DNA of 64,000 nt from Betaproteobacteria bacterium (GTDB lineage: Bacteria > Pseudomonadota > Gammaproteobacteria > Burkholderiales > SG8-39): the NCBI GenBank assembly GCA_016713125.1, contig JADJPT010000001.1, positions 186,001 through 250,000 of the forward strand, written 5' to 3'. A program made the translations under genes and the position numbers. The notes below the pieces were generated by a model. It was given only the letters and a program-made list of their open reading frames with translations, was not told the origin of the DNA and searched no databases. This document shows, piece by piece, positions 45,464 to 53,973 of this stretch. Numbering within the stretch: the first letter of the stretch is position 1; each line of letters starts with the position of its first letter.

Positions 45464-46639
45464 ATGTCCCCGGTAGCCGACAACATGCCAGCACACGCCC
45501 TGATGAAGCAGAGCGATTTCTTCAGGGGATGCGAGGACAGGGACCTGCTGGCGCTGGCCGGGGCGACGCGTTTCGTCACCTACGCTCCGGACGAGGATAT
45601 CGTGTGCGAGGGCGAGGACGCCCTCGACGTGTTCGTCGTCGCCTCGGGCGAGGCGGCGGTGTGGAAGGAGGCGGCCACCGCCGGCAAGTTCGAGATCGCC
45701 CGGCTCAACCCGGGCGACTCGTTCGGCGAGATGGCCCTGCTCGACCCGGGCAAGCGCTCGGCAACGGTGCGCGCGGTCAGCGAAGTGAAGGTGCTGGCCA
45801 TCCCCATCGAGAGCATCGTCGCGCTGGCGCAGTCGCGGCCCTCGTTCGTGCACGCGCTGGTCGGCCTGGCGCGCCAGGTGGCCGCGCGCCTGCGCACCTC
45901 GAATTCGACCGCGGTCGAGTCGCTGGACCGCGCGCTCAAGGAGGAGCGCACGCGCACCACGATGGGCAAGTTCACCTTCATGCTCATCGTCACCTACTCG
46001 CTGTACACCTGGATCCTCGGCACCGCCACGCAGATGAAGGAGATGCTGGGCCGCAGCGAGTTCATCACCGTGCCGGCGGTGATCATCATCACCGGCATCC
46101 TGGCCTGGTTCATGCGCACCTCGGGCTATCCGGCGAGCTTCTTCGGCATCAGCCTGCGCGACGCGCGGCGCCACACGCTGGAGGCGCTGGCGTTCACCTT
46201 CCCGCTGATGGTGGTGGCGGTACTGCTGAAGATGCTGCTGGTGGCGGTCGTGCCCTCCATGCAGGGCCAGCCCGTCCTGCAGATGTTCGCCGAGCCCGCG
46301 CCGGGCGCCGTCTCGGCGGCCTTCAATCCCTGGCTGACGCTGGCCTACGTGGTGTTCGTGCCGTTCCAGGAACTGATCTATCGCGGCTCGCTGCAGGGCG
46401 CACTGGCGCACTTCCTCACCGGCAAGTGGCGCAGCTGGCTGGCCATCATCGGTTCGAACATCATCTTCTCGGCCGCGCACCTGTACATCTCGCCGGGGCT
46501 GTCGATCACGGCTTTCGTCGCCGGCATCTTCTGGGGCTGGCTGTACGCGCGGCAGAAGACCCTGGTCGGCGTGTCGGTGTCGCACGTCATCCTGGGCTTC
46601 TGGGGCTTCGAGGTGGTCGACCTCGGCGTGCTCGAGTAG
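45464..46639 (+). CDS. Cyclic-nucleotide-binding domain fused to CPBP (Rce1-like) membrane domain
   Basis: A 391-aa protein. The N-terminal cNMP-type domain (about 15-135) has RLNPGDSFGEMALLDPGKRSATV, a good phosphate-binding cassette. About seven helices follow, with CPBP motifs: FQELIYRGSLQG (motif 1; EExxxR is present as QExxxR), IIFSAAHLYISP (motif 2) and VSVSHVILGFWG (motif 3). The first catalytic Glu of typical Rce1/CPBP proteases is Gln here, so peptidase activity is doubtful. It follows the dehydratase-like genes by 39 bp on the same strand and may be part of that operon. Confidence 0.8.
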   Translation: MSPVADNMPAHALMKQSDFFRGCEDRDLLALAGATRFVTYAPDEDIVCEGEDALDVFVVASGEAAVWKEAATAGKFEIARLNPGDSFGEMALLDPGKRSATVRAVSEVKVLAIPIESIVALAQSRPSFVHALVGLARQVAARLRTSNSTAVESLDRALKEERTRTTMGKFTFMLIVTYSLYTWILGTATQMKEMLGRSEFITVPAVIIITGILAWFMRTSGYPASFFGISLRDARRHTLEALAFTFPLMVVAVLLKMLLVAVVPSMQGQPVLQMFAEPAPGAVSAAFNPWLTLAYVVFVPFQELIYRGSLQGALAHFLTGKWRSWLAIIGSNIIFSAAHLYISPGLSITAFVAGIFWGWLYARQKTLVGVSVSHVILGFWGFEVVDLGVLE

Positions 46640-46655
46640 CCGGCGCGCCGCAGGG

Positions 46656-47573
46656 CTAGAAGGGCGCCAGCGCCTTCTTTTCGTCGTCCCACATCACGTT
46701 GCGCATCGAGGCCAGGCAGTTGCGCCAGCGGCCGACCGTGACCTCGTCCCAGGCGCCCGGCGGCGCCTCGCGGTGGCAGCGTCCCGTGGCGTAGCAGGGC
46801 ACGCCGGGGTGCAGGTGGTGCACGTGATGGAACTCGATGCCCAGCGTGAACCAGCGCAGCGGGCGCGGCACCCGCACCCAGGTGGAGCCGAGCAGCGCGG
46901 CGCGCGCGAAGTCCCAGCGCTCGGTGGTCTCGCGATAGCCGCGGTTGATGCCGTGCTGCAGGTGGAACAGGATCAGGCCGGTGACCATGCCCAGGTACAT
47001 GGCCCCGGCATGCCAGGCGGAGACCTCCCAGATCAGCCCGGCGTGCAGCGCCAGGCCCGACCAGATCCAGACGTTGCCGGCCAGCAGCGGGTACTCGCCC
47101 AGCCATTGCACCAGCGGCAGCAGCGTGAAGAAGGGCAGCGGCGAGCGGCCGATGCGCCACAGCCGGCGCTTCCAGGCCGGCATGGCGTCGTACTCGGCGC
47201 GCGTGAACAGGATGGTGTCGGCGATGTCGTGGAAACCGAGGTCGCCGAAGCGCCGGTGGTGGGCGAGGTGGTTCCTGCGCCACAGCGGCACCGGCGTGAG
47301 CGTCCAGACCTGCAGCACGGTGGCCAGGCGCTCGTTCCACACGCGACTGCGGAAGAAGGATCGGTGGATGGCGTCGTGATAGATGATGAAGCTGCGCACC
47401 GCCACGCCGGCGCCCAGCAGCATGGCCAGCGGCCCCCAGCCGGCGGCGTACAGCCAGAACACGCCGGCCTGCGCCGCGACCGTCGCGGCGAGCACGGCCA
47501 GGGCGCGGCGGTCGTCCGCGCCTGCGTAGCGCGCGACGTGTGCGCGCACGGCATCGATCTGGTCGTCGGTCAA
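46656..47573 (-). CDS. Membrane fatty acid desaturase family protein
   Basis: A 305-aa di-iron membrane protein. Histidine boxes: HDAIHRS, HLAHHRR and EFHHVHHLHPGVPC. Four or more hydrophobic helices surround them. The family includes acyl-lipid desaturases and beta-carotene hydroxylases/ketolases; the boxes do not decide the substrate. It converges on the cNMP-CPBP gene with 16 bp between stops, and is the last gene of a minus-strand group (DUF883, YqjE, YqjK, LETM1-like). Confidence 0.85.
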   Translation of the reverse strand: MTDDQIDAVRAHVARYAGADDRRALAVLAATVAAQAGVFWLYAAGWGPLAMLLGAGVAVRSFIIYHDAIHRSFFRSRVWNERLATVLQVWTLTPVPLWRRNHLAHHRRFGDLGFHDIADTILFTRAEYDAMPAWKRRLWRIGRSPLPFFTLLPLVQWLGEYPLLAGNVWIWSGLALHAGLIWEVSAWHAGAMYLGMVTGLILFHLQHGINRGYRETTERWDFARAALLGSTWVRVPRPLRWFTLGIEFHHVHHLHPGVPCYATGRCHREAPPGAWDEVTVGRWRNCLASMRNVMWDDEKKALAPF

Positions 47574-47592
47574 GCGGTGCGGCCTGCGCGCG

Positions 47593-47919
47593 TCAGGGTC
47601 CCGGTGGGGTCGGCAGGCCGCCGGGCGGCGGCGCGGCGCGCTGCTTCTGCCGGCGCCGGTCCAGCCACCAGGCCAGCACCGGCAGCATGGCGAAGCCGCC
47701 GGGCATGACGAACACCACGATATAGGGCGACAGGCTGCGCAGGCGGTGCAGGTGCACGTGCAGCTCGCGCTTGTCGGCCTCGCTCCAGGCCATCTTGTTG
47801 CGCGGTTTCATCAGCAGCGGCATCAGGCCGCTGACCTGCACGCACTCGGCCAGCAGCGCGCGGCGCTCGCGCTCGGCAAGTTCCCAGACGTTGCGAACCA
47901 CCTTGGGCGGAAACGGCAT
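47593..47919 (-). CDS. Small LETM1-like membrane protein
   Basis: A 108-aa protein with one membrane helix near residues 65-85 (SPYIVVFVMPGGFAMLPVLAWWLD) preceded by a basic amphipathic segment (PLLMKPRNKMAWSEADKRELHVHL). The LRSLSPYIVVFVMPGG stretch resembles part of LETM1 family proteins. Located between the desaturase (19 bp) and YqjK (13 bp) genes on the same strand. Role unknown. Confidence 0.7.
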   Translation of the reverse strand: MPFPPKVVRNVWELAERERRALLAECVQVSGLMPLLMKPRNKMAWSEADKRELHVHLHRLRSLSPYIVVFVMPGGFAMLPVLAWWLDRRRQKQRAAPPPGGLPTPPGP

Positions 47920-47932
47920 GGCGCATCCGCGC

Positions 47933-48253
47933 TCAGAGCGCGCCGCGCCGCGCGGGCGCGGACAGGCGCTCGGCCCAGGCCCGCGCGCTCTTCCAGGTGC
48001 GCCACAGCGAGGCCGCCGTGGCCAGCCAGCGCAGCGTCTTGCGTGGCCGCACGATCAGCAGCAGCGCCACGCCGGCGGCGATCCATGCCGGTCGCGCCTT
48101 GATGCGCAGGAACAGGGCGTAGCCGCGCTCCATCCATGCGGTGGCCGCTTCCGCGCGCCGCACCAGCACGTGCAGGTCCTCGCGCTGGCGCCCGGCCTGC
48201 GAGAGCAGCGCAGCGCGCTTCTCGCGCACCGCGAGCAGGCGTTCGCGGATCAC
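47933..48253 (-). CDS. YqjK-like protein
   Basis: A 106-aa basic protein with one membrane helix (AWIAAGVALLLIV). The N-terminal charged helix (RERLLAVREKRAALLSQAGRQRE) resembles YqjK-like proteins. The GTG start at 48253 overlaps the stop of the preceding yqjE-like gene (GTGA), matching the E. coli order yqjD-yqjE-yqjK. Function not established. Confidence 0.75.
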   Translation of the reverse strand: MIRERLLAVREKRAALLSQAGRQREDLHVLVRRAEAATAWMERGYALFLRIKARPAWIAAGVALLLIVRPRKTLRWLATAASLWRTWKSARAWAERLSAPARRGAL

Positions 48254-48642
48254 GGCTTGTCGAGGTCCTGCTTGTCCTTGGCGAATTCCCCAAGGGTGAC
48301 GGAGAGAAACCGCGGCCGCGCGTTCATGCGCGCGCGCACCATCAGCACGCTGAAGCCGCCGGCGGCGAGGTACAGCATCGTCAGCAGGCCGGCGGCCAGC
48401 ACGCGGTGCGTGTCCCACAGTGCCAGCACGATGAACAGCGAACCGAGCAGCAGCGCGATGGCGAAGAAGAACACCGCGGCCACCGACCATGCCCAGATCT
48501 CGCCCAGCCGCAGCAGTTGCTCTTCGAACTCGCTGGCGGCGATGCGCGCGCGAGTTTCCGCGAAGGTGAGCACGGCGCGCAGCGCGGCGCGCACGCCGGT
48601 GGGCGCGGCGTGCAGCGGGTCGCCGTCGCCCGGCTGCGTCAT
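48250..48642 (-). CDS. YqjE/phage-holin-superfamily III membrane protein
   Basis: A 130-aa protein with two adjacent membrane helices (WSVAAVFFFAIALLLGSLFIVLAL split by a turn, and AAGLLTMLYLAAGGFSVLMV) after an amphipathic helix LTFAETRARIAASEFEEQLLRLGE. This is the YqjE pattern. Despite the 'holin' family name no phage genes surround it. ATG 48642 lies 2 bp after the DUF883 stop. Confidence 0.8.
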   Translation of the reverse strand: MTQPGDGDPLHAAPTGVRAALRAVLTFAETRARIAASEFEEQLLRLGEIWAWSVAAVFFFAIALLLGSLFIVLALWDTHRVLAAGLLTMLYLAAGGFSVLMVRARMNARPRFLSVTLGEFAKDKQDLDKP

Positions 48643-48644
48643 GG

Positions 48645-48956
48645 TTAGCGGCGGCTGATCAGGACGCCGAGCAGGAAACCCACGCCCGCGGCGATGCCCA
48701 CCGCCTGCCAGGGGTTCTCGTGCACGTAGTCGTCGGTGGCGCGCGCGGCCTGCTTGGTCTTTTCGACCACCGCCGCTTCGACGTCGGCGAGCTTGTGCTT
48801 GGCGGTGGCCAGAGAGGCCGCGATGCGCTCGCGCGCCGCGGCGACTTTCTCGCCGGCCTGGCCGGCGGTCGCCTTGAGGAGTTCCTCGGTGTCGGCCACC
48901 AGAACCTTCAGGTCGGCGGCGAGTTTTTCCTTCGAGACTTCGGTTTGAACGCTCAT
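48645..48956 (-). CDS. DUF883 (ElaB/YqjD/CsbD-type) stress protein
   Basis: A 103-aa protein: a long Ala/Lys/Glu helix followed by a C-terminal glycine-containing membrane segment YVHENPWQAVGIAAGVGFLLGVLISRR, here cited as HENPWQAVGIAAGVGFLLG. This is the hallmark of ElaB/YqjD proteins, which bind ribosomes or membranes in stationary phase in E. coli. First gene of the minus-strand cluster, divergent from ampG. Confidence 0.88.
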   Translation of the reverse strand: MSVQTEVSKEKLAADLKVLVADTEELLKATAGQAGEKVAAARERIAASLATAKHKLADVEAAVVEKTKQAARATDDYVHENPWQAVGIAAGVGFLLGVLISRR

Positions 48957-49103
48957 GATGGAATTCCGTGTTTCGTGGATTTCGGAGCCGCGCTTGCCGG
49001 GCTTCTGGCGTTGCGGTTGATGCGATGCAGAAACGGTTCAAGGCTACCGAGTTTTGACTGGCGAGGCAACCTCCGTCGGGGCATTACAATCCCTCGCAAT
49101 CCC

Positions 49104-50390
49104 ATGAGAATTTCGCAATTTCTGCTGGTTTTCCGCAGCCGCAAGATCCTGCTGCTCCTGCTGCTCGGTTTCTCCTCCGGCCTGCCGCTGGCGCTCACCG
49201 CCGGCACCTTGCAGGCCTGGCTGACGGTCGAGGGCGTGGACCTGAAGACCATCGGCTGGTTCGCCCTGGTCGGCCAGCCCTACACCTACAAGTTCCTGTG
49301 GGCGCCGGTCATGGACCGCTGGTCGGCGCCGCTGTTCGGCGCCTGGCTGGGCCGCCGGCGCGGCTGGCTGCTGGCCACCCAGGTGCTGCTGGCGGCCGGC
49401 ATCGCCGCGATGGGCCTGCTGCCGCCGCGCGAGAGCCCCTGGCTGCTGGCCGCCCTGGCGCTGGCGGTGGCCTTCCTCTCGGCCTCGCAGGACATCGTCT
49501 TCGACGCCCTGCGCGCCGACATACTCGAGGCCGAGGAGCGCGGCGCCGGCGCCGCGGTTTCGGTGTTCGGCTATCGCATCGCCATGCTGGTGTCGGGCGG
49601 CCTGGCGCTGGTGCTGGCCGACAGCGTGCTGGGCTGGACCGCGACCTACTTTCTGATGGCGGCGCTGATGGCGGTCGGCATGCTGGCGGTCTGGCGGCTG
49701 CCCGAACCGCAGAACGGGGCGGCGGCGCCGCGCACGCTGGCCGCGGCGGTGCGCGAGCCCTTCGGCGAGTTCTTCTCGCGTCGCGGAGCGGTGCTGCTGC
49801 TGGTGCTGGTGGTGCTCTACAAGCTGGGCGACGCCTTCGCGGGCAGCCTGTCGACCGCGTTCCTGATCCGCGGCGCCGGCTTCTCCGCCACCGACGTGGG
49901 CGCCATCAACAAGGGCCTGGGCCTGGTGGCCACCATTTTCGGCGCGCTGGCCGGCGGCGCGCTGATGGCCAGGCTGCGGCTGTGGCGCGCGCTGATGGTG
50001 TTCGGCGTGCTGCAGGCGGTGACCAACCTCGGCTTCATGGCGATCGCGGTGGCCGGCAAGAACTACGCTCTGATGGTGGCGGCGATCTTTGCCGAGAACC
50101 TGTGCGGCGGCATGGGCACCGCGGCCTTCGTCGCGCTGCTGATGGCCCTGTGCGACAAGCGCTTCTCGGCCACGCAGTTCGCCCTGCTCTCGGCGCTGGC
50201 CGCCGTGGGCCGCGTCTACGTCGGTCCGGCGGCCGGGGTGCTGGCCGCGGAGCTGGGCTGGATCGTGTTCTTCTTCATCACCTTCGTGATCGCCCTGCCC
50301 GGCGTGCTGATGCTGTGGTGGATGCGTGCGCGCATCGACGCGCTGGACACCTCCGCGGCGTCCGCCGCACCCGGGACCGCGCCCGGGTGA
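49104..50390 (+). CDS. ampG: AmpG-type muropeptide MFS permease
   Basis: A 428-aa major-facilitator protein with 12 helices. The AmpG signature includes LGFSSGLPLALTAGTLQAWL at the N-terminus, LVGQPYTYKFLWAPVMDRW and FLSASQDIVFDALRADIL. AmpG imports anhydro-muropeptides for cell-wall recycling. ATG 49104 is preceded by an upstream region shared with the divergent DUF883 gene. Its stop codon touches the 62-bp repeat. Confidence 0.92.
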   Translation: MRISQFLLVFRSRKILLLLLLGFSSGLPLALTAGTLQAWLTVEGVDLKTIGWFALVGQPYTYKFLWAPVMDRWSAPLFGAWLGRRRGWLLATQVLLAAGIAAMGLLPPRESPWLLAALALAVAFLSASQDIVFDALRADILEAEERGAGAAVSVFGYRIAMLVSGGLALVLADSVLGWTATYFLMAALMAVGMLAVWRLPEPQNGAAAPRTLAAAVREPFGEFFSRRGAVLLLVLVVLYKLGDAFAGSLSTAFLIRGAGFSATDVGAINKGLGLVATIFGALAGGALMARLRLWRALMVFGVLQAVTNLGFMAIAVAGKNYALMVAAIFAENLCGGMGTAAFVALLMALCDKRFSATQFALLSALAAVGRVYVGPAAGVLAAELGWIVFFFITFVIALPGVLMLWWMRARIDALDTSAASAAPGTAPG

Positions 50391-50452
50391 TGGCAGTAAT
50401 TACCCTGGAATACGGCTGCAGGCGTGGGGTTTACTCTAAAAATGGCAGTAAT
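50391..50452 (-). repeat. 62-bp intergenic repeat, copy B
   Basis: TGGCAGTAAT at 50391-50400 and 50443-50452, 52 bp apart, is the reverse orientation of copies A and C. Read on minus it runs ATTACTGCCATTTTT, then AAACCCC, GCCGTATTCC and a second ATTACTGCCA. It begins on the base after the ampG stop, in the convergent gap with metW. Confidence 0.8.
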
Positions 50453-50502
50453 CGCGGGCGCGATTGCAGAGGTGATGGCGGCGGTTCCGCCGGCGCGACC
50501 GC

Positions 50503-51116
50503 TCAGCCCGCCGACATGCGGTACACCGCCAGGCTGCCGCGCAGGTTGGGCAGCACGCCCACCGTCGCGCCTTCGTGCAGCACCACGCGCTCGCGGATGC
50601 GCAACCCGATCCGGCGCGCCAGGTTCTCGAAGTCGCTGATCGTGCACAGGTGCACGTTGGGCGTGTCGTACCACTCGTAGGGCAGGCTGCGCGAGACCGG
50701 CATGCGGCCGCCGAACGCCACCTGCAGGCGCGCGCTCCAGTGGCCGAAGTTCGGGAAGCTGACGATGGCCTCGCGGCCCACGCGCAACATCTCGCGCAGG
50801 ATGTCCTCGGTGTGGCGCACCGCCTGCAGGGTCTGCGACAGGATCACGCAGTCGAAAGAGCCGTCGCCGAACAGCGACAGCCCGCTCTCCAGGTTCATCT
50901 GCAGCACGTTGACGTCGTTCTTCACGCAGGCCGTCACCTTGGCGTCGTCGATCTCCACGCCGTAGCCGTGCGCGTCGCGCTCCTTCCACAGGTAGGCGAG
51001 CAGCGCGCCGTCGCCGCAGCCCAGGTCGAGCACGCGCGCGCGCCGGGCGCGATCCACGGCACGATGGTCGCCAGGTCGGGGCGGCTGGCCAGCAGGATCT
51101 TGTCGGCGTCGGTCAT
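50503..51116 (-). CDS. metW: Methionine biosynthesis protein MetW, frameshifted
   Basis: A MetW SAM-methyltransferase-like protein of about 204 aa. The N-terminus MTDADKILLASRPDLATIV lies in one frame and VLDLGCGDGALLAYL (motif I) in another; the change occurs in the CG run at about 51031-51048. Later motifs DCVILSQTLQAVRH, EAIVSFPNFGHW and WYDTPNVHLCTI are typical. MetW works with MetX in homoserine acylation in many proteobacteria. Its ATG overlaps the metX stop (ATGA). Confidence 0.93.
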
Positions 51117-52251
51117 GGCGCGATGTTCTCGAAGTAGGCGCGCACCGCCGCCATGTAGCGCGCGTCCTCCATCAGGAAGGCGTCGTGTCCGTGCGGCGCG
51201 TCGAGCTCCAGGTAGGACACCACGCGCCGGTTGTCGAGCAGCGCGCGCACGATCTCGCGCGAGCGCGAGGGCGCGAAGCGCCAGTCGGAGGTGAATGAGA
51301 TCACCAGGAAATTCGCCCGCGCGCGCGCCAGCGCCGCCGACAGGTCGCCGCCGAAGTCGGCCGCCGGGTCGAAGTAGTCGAGCGCCTTGGTGATGCGCAG
51401 GTAGGTGTTGGCGTCGAAGTAGCCGGCGAACTTGTCGCCCTGGTAGCGCAGGTAGGACTCGACCTCGAAGTCGATGTCGAAGTCGTAGCCGGGCCGGCCG
51501 CGGCGCAGGACGCGGCCGAACTTCTCCATCATCGCGTCGTCGGACAGGTAGGTGATGTGGCCGATCATGCGCGCCAGGCGCAGTCCGCGGCGCGGCAGCA
51601 CGCCGCGCTCGTAGTAGTGGCCGTCGTGGAAGTCCGGATCGGTGACGATGGCCTGGCGCGCGACCTCGTTGAAGGCGATGTTCTGCGCCGTCAGCGTCGG
51701 TGTGGCGGCGATCACCAGCGCATGGCGCACGCGCTCGGGGAAGGACAGCGTCCACTGCAGCGCCTGCATGGCGCCCAGCGACCCGCCCATCACCGCGGCG
51801 AAGCGTTCGATGCCCAGGCGGTCGGCCAGGCGCGCCTGCGCGGCCACCCAGTCCTCGACCGTGACCACCGGGAAATCGCCGCCCCAGGGTTTGCCGGTGG
51901 CGGGGTTGGTGGTGATCGGGCCGCTGGAGCCGTGGCAGCCGCCCAGGTTGTTCACGCCGATGACGAAGAAGCGCCGCGTGTCGAGCGGCTTGCCGGGGCC
52001 GACCATGTTGTCCCACCAGCCGAGGTTGTCCGGCTGCCCGGCGTAGGTGCCGGCCACGTGGTGCGAGGCGTTCAGCGCGTGCGGCACCAGCACGGCGTTG
52101 GAGCGCGCCGCGTTCAGTTCACCGTAGGTTTCGTAGGCGAGCTCGAACGAGGCAGGACCGCGCCGCCCTTGAGTGCGAGCGGCGCGTCGAACACGGCTTT
52201 CTGCGGGGTGACGGTGCCGACCGAAGCGGACGCGAGCAGCGGTGCGTTCAA
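51113..52251 (-). CDS. metX: Homoserine O-acyltransferase MetX, frameshifted near the 5' end
   Basis: An alpha/beta-hydrolase-fold acyltransferase of about 379 aa that acylates homoserine in methionine synthesis. GGSLGAMQAL holds the nucleophilic Ser and APHGHDAFLMED the terminal His. The N-terminal part VGTVTPQKAVFDAPLAL and GGAVLP lies in another frame than ELAYETYGELNAARS; one T is apparently missing at about 52155 (CTGCCTCGT-TTCGAG). The TTG at 52251 is the only start before that block. It is preceded by a SAM-II-type riboswitch and terminator. Confidence 0.92.
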
Positions 52252-52266
52252 GTAAGCGGAGTCCTG

Positions 52267-52303
52267 AAAAACGAAACCCGTTCAGCTTGCGCGAGAACGG
52301 GTT
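52267..52303 (-). terminator. Intrinsic terminator of the metX leader (riboswitch expression platform)
   Basis: On the minus strand AACCCGTTC (52303-52295) pairs with GAACGGGTT (52283-52275), followed by TCGTTTTTC. It sits 16 bp before the metX TTG and directly after the aptamer. The segment CGCAAGCTGAAC in its loop and 3' arm is the exact complement of an aptamer segment. Confidence 0.85.
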
Positions 52304-52367
52304 GCCGTCTCTTTAGCGGTATTTATTGCGCGCCCGCAAGCTGAACCTCAAATCGGCGCGTGGATCG
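52303..52367 (-). promoter_or_regulatory. SAM-II-type riboswitch aptamer upstream of metX
   Basis: Minus-strand reading gives CGCGCCGATTTGAGG, then CTTGCGGGCGCGC, then AATAAATACCGCTAAAGAGA. This follows the SAM-II layout: a GCGC/GCGC P1 stem, the GATTTGA-type loop, and the AATAAAT...GCTAAA segment of the pseudoknot. SAM-II elements control metX/metA genes. Position, orientation and a following terminator all fit repression of metX by S-adenosylmethionine. Assigned by eye. Confidence 0.82.
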
Positions 52368-52424
52368 TTGCTGAAGTTACCCGGCCCCCCGGCCACTGTC
52401 AAGGAAGCCGGTCCGGCACTGCCG

Positions 52425-53973
52425 CTAGCCGGTGATGCCGATCTGCCAGGGCACGAACTCGTGGTCGCCGAGGTTGAACAGTTCGCTCCTGGTCTTCTCG
52501 CCGGAGGCCGTGCGCAGGATCAGTTCGAAGATCTTCTGCCCCATCTGCTGCATGGTGGCGGTGCCGTCGAGGATCTCGCCGCAGTTGATGTCCATGTCCT
52601 CTTCGAGCCGTGTATACATGGGCGTGTTGGTGGCCAGCTTGATCGAGGGCGCGGGCTTGCAGCCGAAGGCCGAGCCGCGCCCGGTGGTGAAGCACACCAC
52701 GTTGGCGCCGCCGGCGATCTGCCCGGTGGCCGAGACCGGGTCGTAGCCCGGCGTGTCCATGAACACGAAGCCCTTCTGCTTCACCAGTTCGGCGTACTTG
52801 TAGACCTCCATCAGCCCGGTGCTGCCGCCCTTCATGGCCGAACCCAGCGACTTCTCCAGGATGTTGGCCAGGCCGCCGGCCTGGTTGCCCGGGCTGACCA
52901 CGCCGTTGATCTGCACGTCGCGGCCCACGGCGTAGACGTCCTTCCACCAGCGGATGCGCTCGATCAGCTTCTCGCCGACCTCGCGCGAGACCGCGCGCCG
53001 CGTCAGCGTGTGCTCCACACCGTAGATCTCGGGAGTTTCCGACAGGATCGCCGTGCCGCCGTGGCGCACCAGGATGTCCATGGCCGCGCCCAGCGCCGGA
53101 TTGGCGGTGATCGAGGAGAAGGAATCCGAACCGCCGCACTGCAGGCCCACGCTGATGTGGCTGGCGCTGCAGGGCACGCGCTTCACGTCGTTGGCCTCGG
53201 CCAGCAGCTCCTGCACCGCGGCCACGCCGGCCTCGATGGTCTTCCTCGTGCCGCCGTCTTCCTGCATGACGAAGGTCTTGAGTCGGGTCCCGGCGGTCAG
53301 CTTCTCGGCCTGGAACAGGGTGTTGATCTGGTTCCTCTCGCAGCCCAGGCCGACCACCAGCACGGCGGCGAGGTTGGCGTGGCGGATGTAGCCGGCCAGG
53401 GTGCGGCGCAGCAGGTCCATCGGTTCGCCCGACAGCTCCATGCCGCAGCCGGTGGAATGCGTGAAGGCGGCCACGCCGTCGATGTTGGGATACTGCGCCA
53501 GGCGCTCCGGAGTGAACCAGTCGGCGATGCGGTGCACCACCGTGGCCGAGCAGTTCACCGTCGAGACGATGCCGATGTAGTTGCGCGTGGCGACGCGGCC
53601 GTCGGCGCGCACGATGCCCATGAAGCGCGCCTGCCCGTCCTCGGGCAGCACCGGGGTGGGCACGTAGAACTGCGCGTGGGCATAGTCGCGGTCGAACTCG
53701 CGGAACTCCATGTTCAGTCGGTGCAGCAGGGTGCCCGGCGCGATGTCGTTGGAGGCGAAACCGATCACCGTGCTGTACTTGAGGATGGGTTCGCCCCTGG
53801 CGATGGCGCGCGCGGCCACCTTGTGGCCGGCCGGGATGCGGTTCAGGCAGGTGAGGCCTTCCTCGGCCACCGCGGGCGCCCTGCGGCAGGTCGACACGGG
53901 CGACCACCACGTTGTCGCCGGCGTGCAGCCGTATCGTGGTGGTGGCGGGGTTGAGCGCGACGACGTCGTTCAT
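52425..53973 (-). CDS. UxaA/GarD-family altronate dehydratase-like hydro-lyase, frameshifted
   Basis: About 516 aa. An N-terminal SAF domain (IRLHAGDNVVVARVDLP, CLNRIPAGHKVAARAIARGE) precedes the UxaA domains with GIVSTVNCSATV, FTHSTGCGMELSG, LVVGLGCERNQI, QCGGSDSFSSITANPALG and CFTTGRGSAFGCKPAP. The frame changes at about 53885, between DLPQG and APAVAEEGL, in a GC-rich stretch. Family members dehydrate sugar acids such as altronate or galactarate. Its ATG overlaps the CoA-transferase stop (ATGA). Substrate unknown. Confidence 0.87.

Noticed and set aside
48250..48642. Phage holin as a sign of prophage
   Set aside because: The protein is YqjE-like, in a yqjD-yqjE-yqjK order, with no phage structural, integrase or lysis genes around.
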